A program made the translations under genes and the position numbers. The notes beneath the pieces are model-generated. The model was not told the origin of the DNA and searched no databases. It saw only the letters and a list, made by a program, of their open reading frames with translations. A stretch of 64,000 nt of DNA from RGIG1927 sp045546275 (lineage in GTDB: Bacteria > Bacillota > Clostridia > UMGS1883): NCBI GenBank assembly GCA_045546275.1, contig JAZQCM010000014.1, forward strand, positions 310,001 to 374,000, read 5' to 3'. Position 1 is the stretch's first letter; every line of letters begins with the position of its first letter. This document shows positions 49,421 to 58,662 of the stretch, in pieces.

Positions 49421-52309
49421 TTAAAGAGTTGCCAGCAGGCTTCTTAAGCGTATTTTAACTGCGCCTAAGTTTGTGATTTCGTCAATTTTAATCTGCGTAT
49501 AAATTTTGTTTTCCGCTTCAAGAATGCTTCGTACCTCATCTGTTGTGATTGCATCAACGCCACAACCGAAGGACACCAACTGAACAAGGTCCATGTCAGG
49601 CTGTGTTGTAACAAACTTTGCGGCCTTGTAAAGTCTTGAATGATAGGTCCATTGGTCAAGAACACCGGGACGTACAAAGGGAGAAAGGTGTGCAATTGAG
49701 TCTTCGGTAACGAGTGCTGTGTCAAATGAGGTTATAAGCTTATCAATACCGTGGTTAATTTCACCGTCTGCATGATAAGGTCTGCCCGCAAGGACAATAA
49801 TGTGCTTGTTCTCTTCGCGAGCCTTTTTAATAATTTCCATGCCCTTCCTACGGATTTTTTCAAGAAAGCTTTCTCTTTCGGAATATGCTTTTTTACAAGC
49901 AATTTCAACATCCTTAAGAGAAAGGGTGGGGAAGTGTGAGGATAAAATCTGATGTATTTTATGGGGAAAATCATGACTACGGTGAACACCGATGTAGTCG
50001 TAAATGAAAGTGATGGTGTCAGTGTCGGGACAGTTTGCGGCAATAACCTCCGGATAGTAAGCAACAACGGGACAATTGTAGTGATTGTCACCGGAGTTGT
50101 CATTAAAGTTATATGTCATGCAGGGATAAAAAATTGTTTTTACACCCATGGAAATAAGCGCATCAACGTGACCATGAACAAGCTTTGCAGGGAAGCACAC
50201 TGTATCCGAGGGGATTGTGGACTGCCCCTTAAGGAAAAGAGAACGTGAGGATGAGGGACTTTTCACAACCTCAAATCCCAGCTGGGTGAAGAAGGTGTGC
50301 CAAAAGGGGTACATTTCATACATATTAAGTCCCATAGGGATTCCTATTTCTCCCATTTTGCCCTTTTTTGACTGGTATGAATTCAAAAGATGGTTCTTGT
50401 ATGCATATAAATTAAGGCTGTCATCGGGAGATTTTTTTGTAACAGGTTTTTCGCAGCGGTTTCCACTGATAAATCGTCTGCCATTTTCAAAGGTGTTTAT
50501 TGTAAGCAGGCAGTTGTTTGTACAACCGGAGCAGTTAACTGTTTTAACCTCGTGTGTAAATTCTTCAAGCTGAGCTTTGGTGAGAATGCCGGCTTTCTTT
50601 TTGCCCTTTCTCTTTGCGTAAAGAGCACTTCCGTAAGCTCCCATAAGTGCTGAAATGGAGGGGCGTATAACCTCAACTCCCATTTCCTGCTCAAAGGCAC
50701 GGAGAACAGCGTCGTTTAAAAATGTACCGCCCTGTACTACAATGTGCTTGCCTAAATCATCCTTTGAGGAGGGACGGATAACCTTGTAAATTGCATTTTT
50801 AACAACGCTTGTTGAAAGTCCTGCGGAAATATCCTCAATTGTTGCGCCGTCCTTTTGCGCCTGCTTTACAGAGGAATTCATAAACACTGTACATCTTGAG
50901 CCTAAATCAACCGGGTTTTTGGCATATAAGCCTTTTTTAGAAAATTCGTCAATTTGGTAGCCAAGTGCGTTGGCAAAGGTTTGCAAAAAGCTGCCGCAGC
51001 CGGAGGAGCAGGCTTCGTTAAGATAAATGTTGTCAATGGCTCCGTTTTTAATTTTAAAGCATTTCATGTCCTGTCCGCCTATGTCAATAACAAATTCAAC
51101 CTCGGGCATGAATTTTTTCGCAGCAGTAAAGTGTGCCACAGTTTCAACAATGCCATAGTCCGCATTAAATGCATTTTTAATAATATCCTCGCCGTAGCCT
51201 GTAACTGCCGATGCAGCAATTTCAATATCCGGCTTTTTTGAGTAAATATCTTCTAATATATTATGTATTACAGGCACGGGATTACCGCTGTTGGAGGAAT
51301 AGGAGGAATAAAGTATTTCCTCACTTTCGTTTATGACAACAGCTTTTACTGTTGTACTGCCTGCGTCAATGCCAAGGTACACACTGCCTTTTGCCATTGA
51401 CAAATCCTTTTGCGGAACTGTTGCCTTGCTGTGACGTTCGGTAAATGCCAGATATTCATCCTCGCAGCTAAAAAGGGGAGTAAGCGTATTGAATTCACCA
51501 TTTGCACTGTAGGACTCAATGCTTTTTATAACAGAATTTATATCAAGACTTTTGTCAGCACAAAGTGCCGCACCCATTGCAACGTATAAAAGCGAGTTTT
51601 CAGGGCATGTGCCGGTTCTTTTAAGAGCCTTGTCAAAAAGAGCACGTAGTGTGGAAAAGAAGGTTAAAGGGCCACCAAGATAAACAACATTGCCCTCAAT
51701 GGGTCTGCCTTGAGCAAGCCCGCCGATTGTCTGGTTAACAACCGCATCAAAAATACTTGCGGAAATGTCGTATTTGTCAGCACCCTGGTTCAAAAGCGGC
51801 TGAACGTCACTTTTGGCAAAAACACCACAACGGGAAGCTATGGTGTAAAGCCTTTTGTGCTTTGCTGCATACTCATCCATTTCAAACGGTGTGAGCTTTA
51901 AAAGCGTTGCCATCTGGTCAATGAAAGCACCTGTGCCGCCTGCACAGCTTCCGTTCATCCTGACTTCGCAGCTGCCTTTTAAAAACAGAATTTTTGCATC
52001 CTCGCCACCAAGCTCAATTATAACATCGGTATCGGGCAAAAATTTTTTTGCCGATGCACGTGTGGCATAAACCTCCTGGACAAAGGGGACAGCTGAACTT
52101 TCTGCCACGCCCATACCCGCAGAGCCTGAAATTGCAAAAAGAAATTCCTTTTCATCAGGAAATGTGTTTCGTATTGAACGAAGAAGCTCAGCACTTTTTT
52201 CTTTTATACGTGAAAGATGTCGGTCATATGAAGAAAAGACAATTTTGTTGTCATCGTCAAGGACCACGCATTTTAAAGTTGTTGAGCCGATATCAAAGCC
52301 AATTCGCAT
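49421..52309 (-). CDS. Tandem acyl-CoA dehydratase activase (BcrA/BadF/HgdC-like) with DUF2229-type domain
   Basis: A 962-residue protein with two ASKHA ATPase domains: about 1-275 (GFDIGSTTLKCVV, ELGGEDAKI, GSCAGGTGAFIDQM) and about 310-570 (GIDAGSTTVKAVV, DIGGQDMKC, CSSGCGSFLQTFA). Each carries the cysteine expected for a [4Fe-4S] cluster bridging two monomers. A third domain (about 590-960) has a CSGCTNNC motif and corresponds to DUF2229/COG3580. Activases use ATP to inject an electron into dehydratases. Here both activases are fused and the dehydratase-like part follows as its own gene. The substrate is unknown. Confidence 0.88.
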   Translation of the reverse strand: MRIGFDIGSTTLKCVVLDDDNKIVFSSYDRHLSRIKEKSAELLRSIRNTFPDEKEFLFAISGSAGMGVAESSAVPFVQEVYATRASAKKFLPDTDVIIELGGEDAKILFLKGSCEVRMNGSCAGGTGAFIDQMATLLKLTPFEMDEYAAKHKRLYTIASRCGVFAKSDVQPLLNQGADKYDISASIFDAVVNQTIGGLAQGRPIEGNVVYLGGPLTFFSTLRALFDKALKRTGTCPENSLLYVAMGAALCADKSLDINSVIKSIESYSANGEFNTLTPLFSCEDEYLAFTERHSKATVPQKDLSMAKGSVYLGIDAGSTTVKAVVINESEEILYSSYSSNSGNPVPVIHNILEDIYSKKPDIEIAASAVTGYGEDIIKNAFNADYGIVETVAHFTAAKKFMPEVEFVIDIGGQDMKCFKIKNGAIDNIYLNEACSSGCGSFLQTFANALGYQIDEFSKKGLYAKNPVDLGSRCTVFMNSSVKQAQKDGATIEDISAGLSTSVVKNAIYKVIRPSSKDDLGKHIVVQGGTFLNDAVLRAFEQEMGVEVIRPSISALMGAYGSALYAKRKGKKKAGILTKAQLEEFTHEVKTVNCSGCTNNCLLTINTFENGRRFISGNRCEKPVTKKSPDDSLNLYAYKNHLLNSYQSKKGKMGEIGIPMGLNMYEMYPFWHTFFTQLGFEVVKSPSSSRSLFLKGQSTIPSDTVCFPAKLVHGHVDALISMGVKTIFYPCMTYNFNDNSGDNHYNCPVVAYYPEVIAANCPDTDTITFIYDYIGVHRSHDFPHKIHQILSSHFPTLSLKDVEIACKKAYSERESFLEKIRRKGMEIIKKAREENKHIIVLAGRPYHADGEINHGIDKLITSFDTALVTEDSIAHLSPFVRPGVLDQWTYHSRLYKAAKFVTTQPDMDLVQLVSFGCGVDAITTDEVRSILEAENKIYTQIKIDEITNLGAVKIRLRSLLATL

Positions 52310-52384
52310 GTTAACATAGCCTTTCTGCCACTAAAATTATTGCAGCTGTGGTGGCAAACATACTGCAAAAACATATTCTTACAT

Positions 52385-52413
52385 ATTATACCTATCAAAA
52401 AATCAAGAGTCAA
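52385..52413 (-). promoter_or_regulatory. Promoter of the activase-dehydratase operon
   Basis: Minus strand: -35 TTGACT (52413-52408), 17 bp spacer, -10 TATAAT (52390-52385). The leader is about 70 nt. Confidence 0.78.
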
Positions 52414-52497
52414 TGAACAGATTTTTATAATATGTCGAATTTTTTGTAAACAAAAAGTTAATAATTATTCTGTTGGTCAAATAAGGAAAATATATTC

Positions 52498-52526
52498 TTG
52501 AAAAAACAACATGTGTGTGGTATATT
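52498..52526 (+). promoter_or_regulatory. Promoter of the lepB-rbgA-rnhB-yraN operon
   Basis: -35 TTGAAA (52498-52503), 17 bp spacer, extended -10 TGGTATATT (TATATT at 52521-52526); AAGGGGGT precedes the lepB ATG. Confidence 0.7.
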
Positions 52527-52558
52527 ATATTTTATAATATATAAGGGGGTATTTCGGT

Positions 52559-53125
52559 ATGGAAGAAATGAAAAATCAGAATTTGCCGGAAAAGAAAAGC
52601 ATGTTAAGAGAAATTTTTGAATGGATAATGGTGATTGTTATTGCAGTCAGCGTTGCCTTTGTAATACGTACATTTATCATGACCGTTGTAAAGGTTGATG
52701 GCGAGTCCATGGCTAATACCCTTCATAATAATGAGCGTCTTATTGCATGGCGATTGGGTTATTCACCAAAAAACGGCGATATTATTATTTTTGAGCCCGA
52801 ATGTGCACCCGGCAGCTACTATGTTAAGAGAGTTATCGCAACAGAAGGGCAGAAGGTAAAAATTGATTATTCCGAAAACGCCGTTTATGTTGACGAGGAA
52901 AGAATTGAAGAGCCTTACATTAAGGAAGAAATGATGGACCGTGGCTTCTTTGGCGGTGATGGTAACTATGTTGTGCCCGAGGATTGTGTTTTTGTTTTGG
53001 GCGACAACAGAAACAATTCCCGTGACAGCCGTGACATGTCCGTTGGCTACGTTGACGAAAGCGATATTTTAGGTAAGGTTGTTGTGCGCATCTGGCCCTT
53101 AACAAAACTTGGTGTGCCCGACTGA
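52559..53125 (+). CDS. lepB: Signal peptidase I
   Basis: A 188-residue type I signal peptidase with one membrane segment (about 22-44). The catalytic Ser is S50 in DGESMANTL and the general-base Lys is K90 in YYVKRVIA; GDNRNNSRDSR is the conserved box E. It releases exported proteins such as the several signal-peptide proteins in this window. First gene of the conserved lepB-rbgA-rnhB block. Confidence 0.95.
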   Translation: MEEMKNQNLPEKKSMLREIFEWIMVIVIAVSVAFVIRTFIMTVVKVDGESMANTLHNNERLIAWRLGYSPKNGDIIIFEPECAPGSYYVKRVIATEGQKVKIDYSENAVYVDEERIEEPYIKEEMMDRGFFGGDGNYVVPEDCVFVLGDNRNNSRDSRDMSVGYVDESDILGKVVVRIWPLTKLGVPD

Positions 53126-53136
53126 TGAGGTGAATT

Positions 53137-53985
53137 ATGGATATACATTGGTTTCCCGGTCATATGACCAAGGCGAAGCGAATGATGGAAGACAACATGA
53201 AGCTGGTGGACTGCATTGTTGAAATTGTTGATGCAAGATGTCCTCTTGCCAGCCGAAACCCCGATCTTCCAAAGCTGAGCCGTGGCAAAAAGACCTTAAT
53301 AATTATTAACAAAACAGATATTGCCGATGCAAACGAAACACAAAAATGGCAGAACTATTTTTTAAAGCAGGGGATTCCCTCGGTTACTGTGAGCAGTATA
53401 AACGGTAAAGGTATTGAAAAGCTTACAGGTGCCATAAAGGATTTAATGAAAGAAAAAATTCAGCGTGACAAAGAGCGTGGTCTTGTAAACCGTCCTATCC
53501 GTGCAATGGTGTGCGGTATTCCCAATGTGGGAAAGAGCAGCTTTATAAATAAGCTCAACGGCAAGGCTGCTGCAAAGGTTGGCGATAAGCCCGGTGTTAC
53601 CCGTGGTAAGCAGTGGATTACACTTTCAGGCGGTATTGAGCTTTTGGACACTCCCGGTATTCTTTGGCCCAAGTTTGAAGATAAAGAGGTTGCAATTAAC
53701 CTTGCTTTTATCGGCTCAATTAAGGACGATGTGCTTGACACAGAGGAACTTGCGGCAAATCTTCTGGAAAGACTTTCCAAGGAATATCCCGACCTTGTTA
53801 CAGCAAGGTATAAAATTGAAATTGACGAAAACGACTCAAAGTACGACTTATTGGAAAAGGTTTGTCGAAAGCGTGGCTTTATTTTAAAGGGCAACGAGTT
53901 TGACGGCTTAAGAGGTGCAAGCGTTGTACTTGACGAATTCCGTGGTGCAAAATTAGGCAAAATAACATTGGAAAAGGTGCAGTAA
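53137..53985 (+). CDS. rbgA: Ribosome biogenesis GTPase RbgA (YlqF)
   Basis: A 282-residue circularly permuted GTPase: G4 NKTD (about residue 60) comes before G1 GIPNVGKSS (about 126) and G3 DTPG (about 173). The N-terminal DIHWFPGHMTKAKR is diagnostic for YlqF/RbgA, which acts late in 50S subunit assembly. The gene lies 11 bp after lepB with GAGGTG before the ATG, and its stop is 1 bp from rnhB. Confidence 0.95.
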   Translation: MDIHWFPGHMTKAKRMMEDNMKLVDCIVEIVDARCPLASRNPDLPKLSRGKKTLIIINKTDIADANETQKWQNYFLKQGIPSVTVSSINGKGIEKLTGAIKDLMKEKIQRDKERGLVNRPIRAMVCGIPNVGKSSFINKLNGKAAAKVGDKPGVTRGKQWITLSGGIELLDTPGILWPKFEDKEVAINLAFIGSIKDDVLDTEELAANLLERLSKEYPDLVTARYKIEIDENDSKYDLLEKVCRKRGFILKGNEFDGLRGASVVLDEFRGAKLGKITLEKVQ

Positions 53986-53986
53986 T

Positions 53987-54622
53987 ATGCCAAGACTTAC
54001 AAAAGAAGAGGAAGCAAAAAGGCTTCTTTCCATGTGGGACATTGAAAATTCCCTTTTTGCAGAGGGTGTAGACATAATCGCAGGTGTTGACGAAGCAGGC
54101 AGAGGTCCTCTTGCAGGGGACGTGTATGCGGCGGCGGTAATTCTTCCCAAGGGGCTTATTATTGAGGGCTTGAACGACTCAAAGAAAATAAGCGAAAAAA
54201 AGCGTGACATGCTTTACGATGTAATAACACAAAACGCTGTTGCATGGGCAGTTGAAACTGCAAGTGTGGAAGAAATTGATGAATTCAATATCCGAAACGC
54301 AACCTACATTGCAATGAACAGGGCCCTTGAAAGCCTGAAAACTAAAATAGATTACGTTTTAATTGACGGCGATGCAATAAAGGACTGTAAGTATCCTTAC
54401 AGCACAGTTGTAAAGGGTGACAGCAAAAGTGCATCAATCTCTGCGGCATCAATTCTTGCAAAGGTTACAAGGGACCGCTACATGCTCACCTTGCATGAAG
54501 AGTACCCGGAATATGGGTTTGATAAGCACAAGGGCTACGGCACCGCACTTCATATTGAAATGCTTAAAAAATACGGTGCAACAAAGGCGCACCGAAAAAC
54601 CTTTATTAAAAAATTTGTGTAA
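53987..54622 (+). CDS. rnhB: Ribonuclease HII
   Basis: A 211-residue RNase HII that cuts RNA in RNA-DNA hybrids and single ribonucleotides in DNA. Active-site residues sit in GVDEAGRGPLAGD (DE pair), LIDGDAI and SKSASISAASILAKVTRDR; NDSKKIS is also typical. ATG lies 1 bp after the rbgA stop. The order lepB-rbgA-rnhB-yraN is conserved in many Firmicutes. Confidence 0.95.
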   Translation: MPRLTKEEEAKRLLSMWDIENSLFAEGVDIIAGVDEAGRGPLAGDVYAAAVILPKGLIIEGLNDSKKISEKKRDMLYDVITQNAVAWAVETASVEEIDEFNIRNATYIAMNRALESLKTKIDYVLIDGDAIKDCKYPYSTVVKGDSKSASISAASILAKVTRDRYMLTLHEEYPEYGFDKHKGYGTALHIEMLKKYGATKAHRKTFIKKFV

Positions 54623-54633
54623 AGGAAATTAAT

Positions 54634-54996
54634 ATGCTTAAAAGACAGATTGGTGATAAGGGCGAGGATTTGGCGGTTAAAGCCTTGAAGAAAAAAGGCT
54701 ATAAAATCGTTGAACGAAACTTCAACGCCCATATTGGTGAAATTGACATTATTGCAATGGACAAAGAATATCTGTGCTTTGTTGAAGTAAGACTTCGAAA
54801 GGACAAGCTCCACGGTTCCCCAAAGGAAACCGTGGATGTTTTTAAACAAAGGAAAATTATAAAAGCAGCACAGGTGTATATAAATATGCACAATGCACAT
54901 GAGCGCTTAATGCGTTTTGACGTGGTGAGCATTACAGGTGACGGAGGAAAGGAAAGCGAAATTGAAATTATTAAAAACGCTTTTTCCCTTTCTTGA
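54634..54996 (+). CDS. YraN/UPF0102 family protein
   Basis: A 120-residue protein with a restriction-endonuclease-like core: GDKGEDLAVKALKKKGY, then NFNAHIGEIDIIAMD and FVEVRLRK carry the D-ExK-type acidic/Lys residues. The family is found next to rnhB in many bacteria. A nuclease role is inferred from the fold; no firm function is known. It is the last gene of the lepB operon. Confidence 0.9.
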   Translation: MLKRQIGDKGEDLAVKALKKKGYKIVERNFNAHIGEIDIIAMDKEYLCFVEVRLRKDKLHGSPKETVDVFKQRKIIKAAQVYINMHNAHERLMRFDVVSITGDGGKESEIEIIKNAFSLS

Positions 54997-55015
54997 AAAA
55001 AAGATAAAAAAAGTG

Positions 55016-55044
55016 TTGCATAATTTTGCAAAATGATTTATAAT
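55016..55044 (+). promoter_or_regulatory. argDF promoter with overlapping ARG-box-like palindrome
   Basis: -35 TTGCAT (55016-55021), 17 bp spacer, -10 TATAAT (55039-55044). TGCATAATTTTGCA at 55017-55030 resembles the ArgR/AhrC half-site layout TGNAT-N4-ATNCA with one mismatch, and overlaps the -35. Promoter is firm; the operator is tentative. Confidence 0.65.
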
Positions 55045-55079
55045 AATTCAAAACAGCAAGGTTGGAAGGTTGATTTTTA

Positions 55080-56252
55080 ATGAAATGGCAAGAAATCAAA
55101 GAGATTGATAAAAGCTACTTTATGAACACCTTTGGCGACAGAACGCCTGTTGCGTTTGAAAAAGGTGAGGGTATGTATCTTTATTCAACAGATGGCGAAA
55201 AATATCTTGATATGTTTGCAGGTATCGCGGTAAACAGCTTAGGGTACAACCATAAGGAATTTACAAACGCATTACACCAGCAGGTTGACAAGCTTTTGCA
55301 CACATCATCACTTTATTACATTGAGTCTCAGGCAAAGCTTGCAAAAAAGCTTTGTGAAATATCCTGTGCGGACAAAATTTATTTTGCAAACAGCGGTGCC
55401 GAGGCAAACGAAGGCGCAATAAAGCTTGCAAAAATTTATTTTTACAAAAAGGGCATTGAAAAATACGAGGTTATAAGCCTTAAGTCCTCCTTCCACGGAA
55501 GAACTTTGGCAACAGTTGCCGCAACAGGTCAGGAAAAGTATCAAAAGCCTTATTATCCTTTAATTCCCGGTTTTAAACAGGTTCTTATTAACGACATTGA
55601 TGCATTGAAAGAAGCTGTTACCGACAAAACCTGTGCAATACTTCTTGAGCCTGTCCAGGGTGAAAGCGGTGTGCATTTACTCAGTGACGAATACATAAAA
55701 GAGGTAAGAAAAATTTGCGACGAAAAGGAAATTATTCTTATTTTTGACGAAATACAAACAGGCATCGGAAGATGCGGAAAAATGTTTGCATACGAAACCT
55801 TGGGCGTTGAGCCTGACATATTTACACTGGCAAAGGCACTTGGTAACGGCGTTCCCATTGGTGCTGTTTGCGCAAAGAATTTTGTTGCCGATGCATTTTC
55901 ACCCGGTGACCATGGCGGCACCTTTGGCGGTAACCCTCTTGCAACAACTGCAGGCTGCAGTGTGCTTGACATTATGGAAAAAGAAGCACTTTGCGAAAAC
56001 AGCGAAAAGATGGGCGAGTATATAGTTGGACAAATTATGGCAAAGTGTTCGGACAAGGTTAAAGAAATCCGCCACAAGGGCTTAATGATTGGTATTGAAT
56101 TACTAAGCCCTGCAGGAGAAGTAAGAGCAAAGCTCTTTGAAAAGAAAATTCTTGTTGGTGCTGTTGGTAACACCTTAAGAGTTTTACCCCCGCTTATTAT
56201 CACAAAAGAAGAGGCAGATATATTCGTAGAAACATTAAAGGAGATTTTATAA
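55080..56252 (+). CDS. argD: Acetylornithine aminotransferase
   Basis: A 390-residue class III PLP aminotransferase. NSGAEANEGAIKLA, FHGRTLATVAATGQ, LIFDEIQTGIGRCGK and TLAKALGNGVPIGAV (PLP Lys) are the key blocks. The length and GRCGK segment favour acetylornithine rather than GABA aminotransferases, and the next gene is argF. It converts N-acetylglutamate semialdehyde to acetylornithine. Translation is coupled to argF by TAATG. Confidence 0.9.
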   Translation: MKWQEIKEIDKSYFMNTFGDRTPVAFEKGEGMYLYSTDGEKYLDMFAGIAVNSLGYNHKEFTNALHQQVDKLLHTSSLYYIESQAKLAKKLCEISCADKIYFANSGAEANEGAIKLAKIYFYKKGIEKYEVISLKSSFHGRTLATVAATGQEKYQKPYYPLIPGFKQVLINDIDALKEAVTDKTCAILLEPVQGESGVHLLSDEYIKEVRKICDEKEIILIFDEIQTGIGRCGKMFAYETLGVEPDIFTLAKALGNGVPIGAVCAKNFVADAFSPGDHGGTFGGNPLATTAGCSVLDIMEKEALCENSEKMGEYIVGQIMAKCSDKVKEIRHKGLMIGIELLSPAGEVRAKLFEKKILVGAVGNTLRVLPPLIITKEEADIFVETLKEIL

Positions 56253-57172
56253 TGAAACACTTACTTACATTACACGATTTAACAACAGAAGAAATTAATC
56301 AGATATTAGACCTTGCAAAAAAATTAAAAAGCGACTTGAAGAATGGCGTAAGAAATGAACCCTTAAAGGGCAAAACCCTTGGTATGATTTTCTCAAAGTC
56401 ATCCACAAGAACACGTGTGTCCTTTGAGGTTGGCATGGGTCAGTTGGGCGGAAGAGCGCTTTTCCTTTCCTCCAACGACATTCAGCTTGGTCGTGGCGAA
56501 TCCATTTACGACACAGCAAACGTGCTTTCACGCTACCTTGACGGTATTATGATAAGAACCTATGCACAAAGTGACGTTGAAGATCTGGCAAAATACGGTT
56601 CTATTCCGATTATCAACGGTCTTACTGATTTGGTGCATCCTTGCCAGATTCTGGCGGACTTCCAGACAATTGAAGAATACAAGGGCAAGAGAAGCTCTCT
56701 TAAGATTGCATATGTTGGCGACGGTAACAACATTGCACATTCACTTTTGTACGGCAGTGCAAAATTAGGTGTTGACATTTCTGTTGCATCGCCCAAGGGC
56801 TATATGTGTAATGAAGAAGTTGTAAGCAATGCCAAGGATGATGCAAAGAAGACAGGCAGTACAATTATTCTTACCGAAGACCCTGTTGAAGCAATGAAAA
56901 ATGCCGACGTTGTTATTACCGACACATGGTGCTCCATGGGTCAGGATGCGGAAAAGGAAGAAAGAATTAAGGCTTTCCAGGGCTTCCAGGTTGACAAAAA
57001 GCTTTTCAGCAATGCAAAGGACGATGCAATCTTTATGCATTGCTTGCCTGCATACCGTGGCTACGAGGTTAGTGAAGAAATTATTGACGGACCCATGAGT
57101 GTTATTTTTGACGAAGCCGAAAACAGACTTCATGCACAGAAGGCTGTTATGCAATTATTAATGAGCGAGTAA
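56252..57172 (+). CDS. argF: Ornithine carbamoyltransferase
   Basis: A 306-residue enzyme of standard length. SKSSTRTRVSFEVG binds carbamoyl phosphate, HPCQILADFQTIEE is the HPxQ motif, MGQDAEKEER corresponds to the SMG ornithine loop, and FMHCLPAYRGYEV is the HCLP motif. It makes citrulline from ornithine. Only argD and argF are present here; the rest of the pathway must lie elsewhere. Confidence 0.95.
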   Translation: MKHLLTLHDLTTEEINQILDLAKKLKSDLKNGVRNEPLKGKTLGMIFSKSSTRTRVSFEVGMGQLGGRALFLSSNDIQLGRGESIYDTANVLSRYLDGIMIRTYAQSDVEDLAKYGSIPIINGLTDLVHPCQILADFQTIEEYKGKRSSLKIAYVGDGNNIAHSLLYGSAKLGVDISVASPKGYMCNEEVVSNAKDDAKKTGSTIILTEDPVEAMKNADVVITDTWCSMGQDAEKEERIKAFQGFQVDKKLFSNAKDDAIFMHCLPAYRGYEVSEEIIDGPMSVIFDEAENRLHAQKAVMQLLMSE

Positions 57173-57176
57173 AGAG

Positions 57177-57231
57177 CCTCCTCCGTCAGCTGAGGCTGAC
57201 ACCTTCTCATTAAGAAGGCTAAGTGGAAAGG
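57177..57231. repeat. Interspersed palindromic repeat, copy 1 (argF-GNAT gap)
   Basis: Two hairpins: GTCAGC/GCTGAC (57185-57200) and CCTTCT/AGAAGG (57202-57218), then AAGTGGAAAGG. It shares CTGACACCTTC and the hairpin pair with copy 2 at 60236-60293. I recall closely similar elements as abundant in Oscillospirales-like genomes. Confidence 0.8.
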
Positions 57232-57241
57232 GAATGATCAG

Positions 57242-57718
57242 ATGAACAAATATTTTGAAGTAAGGCGAGCAAGCTACCACGATGCCGAAGCAATACAAAA
57301 AATAACCGAAGAAGCATTTGAAAAGTATTGCGAAATGGCAAACCTTGAAACCATTGCCGCTTTGAGCGAATCAATTGACGTTATTCACAAGGATATTGAA
57401 GAAAAAATTGTTCTTGTGGCATATATTGACGAAGAGGTTGTGGGCAGTGTGCGAGTAGGCATCAACGAAGAAACAAAGGAAGCTTACTTAAGCCGTTTTG
57501 GCGTGAGCACAAGGTATCAGAACTTAGGTATTGGTAAGGCGCTTATGAACATGGTTGACATTACAATGCGCCATAACGGTGTTAAAAGAATTTGCCTCCA
57601 CACTGCATCGAAGGTTTTTTCGTTAGTTCGCTTTTATTACGGCAGAGGCTTTTACATTGACTCCACAACCAAGGACCGTGGCTATGTAAGAGCACTTCTT
57701 GTAAAGGATTACGAATAA
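57242..57718 (+). CDS. GNAT family N-acetyltransferase
   Basis: A 158-residue GNAT protein. RFGVSTRYQNLGIGKALM is motif A, with the Q/R-x-x-G-x-G/A acetyl-CoA loop, and VRFYYGRGFYIDS is the C-terminal motif. The acceptor cannot be told. It lies just after a palindromic repeat whose 3' end (AAAGGGAATG) runs into the ribosome site. The start of dus follows its stop by 1 bp. Confidence 0.9.
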   Translation: MNKYFEVRRASYHDAEAIQKITEEAFEKYCEMANLETIAALSESIDVIHKDIEEKIVLVAYIDEEVVGSVRVGINEETKEAYLSRFGVSTRYQNLGIGKALMNMVDITMRHNGVKRICLHTASKVFSLVRFYYGRGFYIDSTTKDRGYVRALLVKDYE

Positions 57719-57719
57719 T

Positions 57720-58634
57720 ATGAAGCTGTATTTTGCGCCTTTGGAGGGCATTACAACCTACATATACCGAAACGCACACAAAGAGCTTTTTTCGGGGGTT
57801 GACAAATACTATGCCCCCTTTATAACCCCAACAGAAAACGAAAAATTGGGGATTAAAGCCTTGAGAGATGTGCACCCTGAAAACAGCAAGGTTAATTTAA
57901 CCGTGCAGGTTTTAACCAACAATGCCGATGCATTTTTGCGCTTTGAAGAAAAGGTTGAACAGGTTGGCTACGACGAAATAAATATTAACCTGGGCTGTCC
58001 CTCGGGAACAGTTGTTAAGAAAAACAAAGGCTCGGGAATGTTAAAAGATACAAGTAAGCTGGACGAATTTTTGTACGGAGTTTTTGAAAGCACAAAAATG
58101 AAAATCAGTGTTAAAACAAGGACGGGTTTTCTTCATGGTGACGAAATGGAGGAAATTATGGAGGTGTATAATAAATACCCCATAACCCAGCTTACCATCC
58201 ACCCAAGAACAAGAGAAATGCTCTACAAGGGTGAACCCGACATGACTGTTTTTGACAAGGCATATAAATGTGCCAAAATGCCCGTGTGCTTTAACGGCAA
58301 TGTTTTTTCACTGGAGGATTTTAAGAAAATCCAGGAAAAATACCCTCGCTTAGAGGGGGTTATGATAGGCAGAGGTGCACTTATGAACCCTGCACTTTTC
58401 CGTGAAATTCAAGGGGGAGAAAAAATTACCACAAAAGAAATTATTGATTTTTCTTTAAGGCTTATTGAAGATTATAACAACTTGTACCAAACAGACAAAT
58501 TCACCCTTAACAAACTAAAGGAAATCTGGATGTATGTTATGCGTAACTTCCCCGAGGAGGAAAAAATCTTAAAAGAAATTAAAAAATCTGCCAGAGTGGC
58601 AGACTTTAAAAATGCAATACTTAAATTAAGCTAA
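57720..58634 (+). CDS. dus: tRNA-dihydrouridine synthase
   Basis: A 304-residue FMN enzyme reducing uridines in tRNA D-loops. FAPLEGITTYIYRN is the N-terminal FMN strand, INLGCPSGTVVKKNKGSGML contains the catalytic Cys, and GVMIGRGALMNP binds the flavin phosphate. The family is DusA/B/C-like; which uridine is modified is not clear. Confidence 0.92.
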   Translation: MKLYFAPLEGITTYIYRNAHKELFSGVDKYYAPFITPTENEKLGIKALRDVHPENSKVNLTVQVLTNNADAFLRFEEKVEQVGYDEININLGCPSGTVVKKNKGSGMLKDTSKLDEFLYGVFESTKMKISVKTRTGFLHGDEMEEIMEVYNKYPITQLTIHPRTREMLYKGEPDMTVFDKAYKCAKMPVCFNGNVFSLEDFKKIQEKYPRLEGVMIGRGALMNPALFREIQGGEKITTKEIIDFSLRLIEDYNNLYQTDKFTLNKLKEIWMYVMRNFPEEEKILKEIKKSARVADFKNAILKLS

Positions 58635-58662
58635 AAAACCGAGGATTTTCCTCGGTTTTATT
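58635..58662. terminator. Bidirectional terminator between dus and the coat-protein gene
   Basis: Stem AAAACCGAGGA / TCCTCGGTTTT with loop TTT. Confidence 0.88.
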
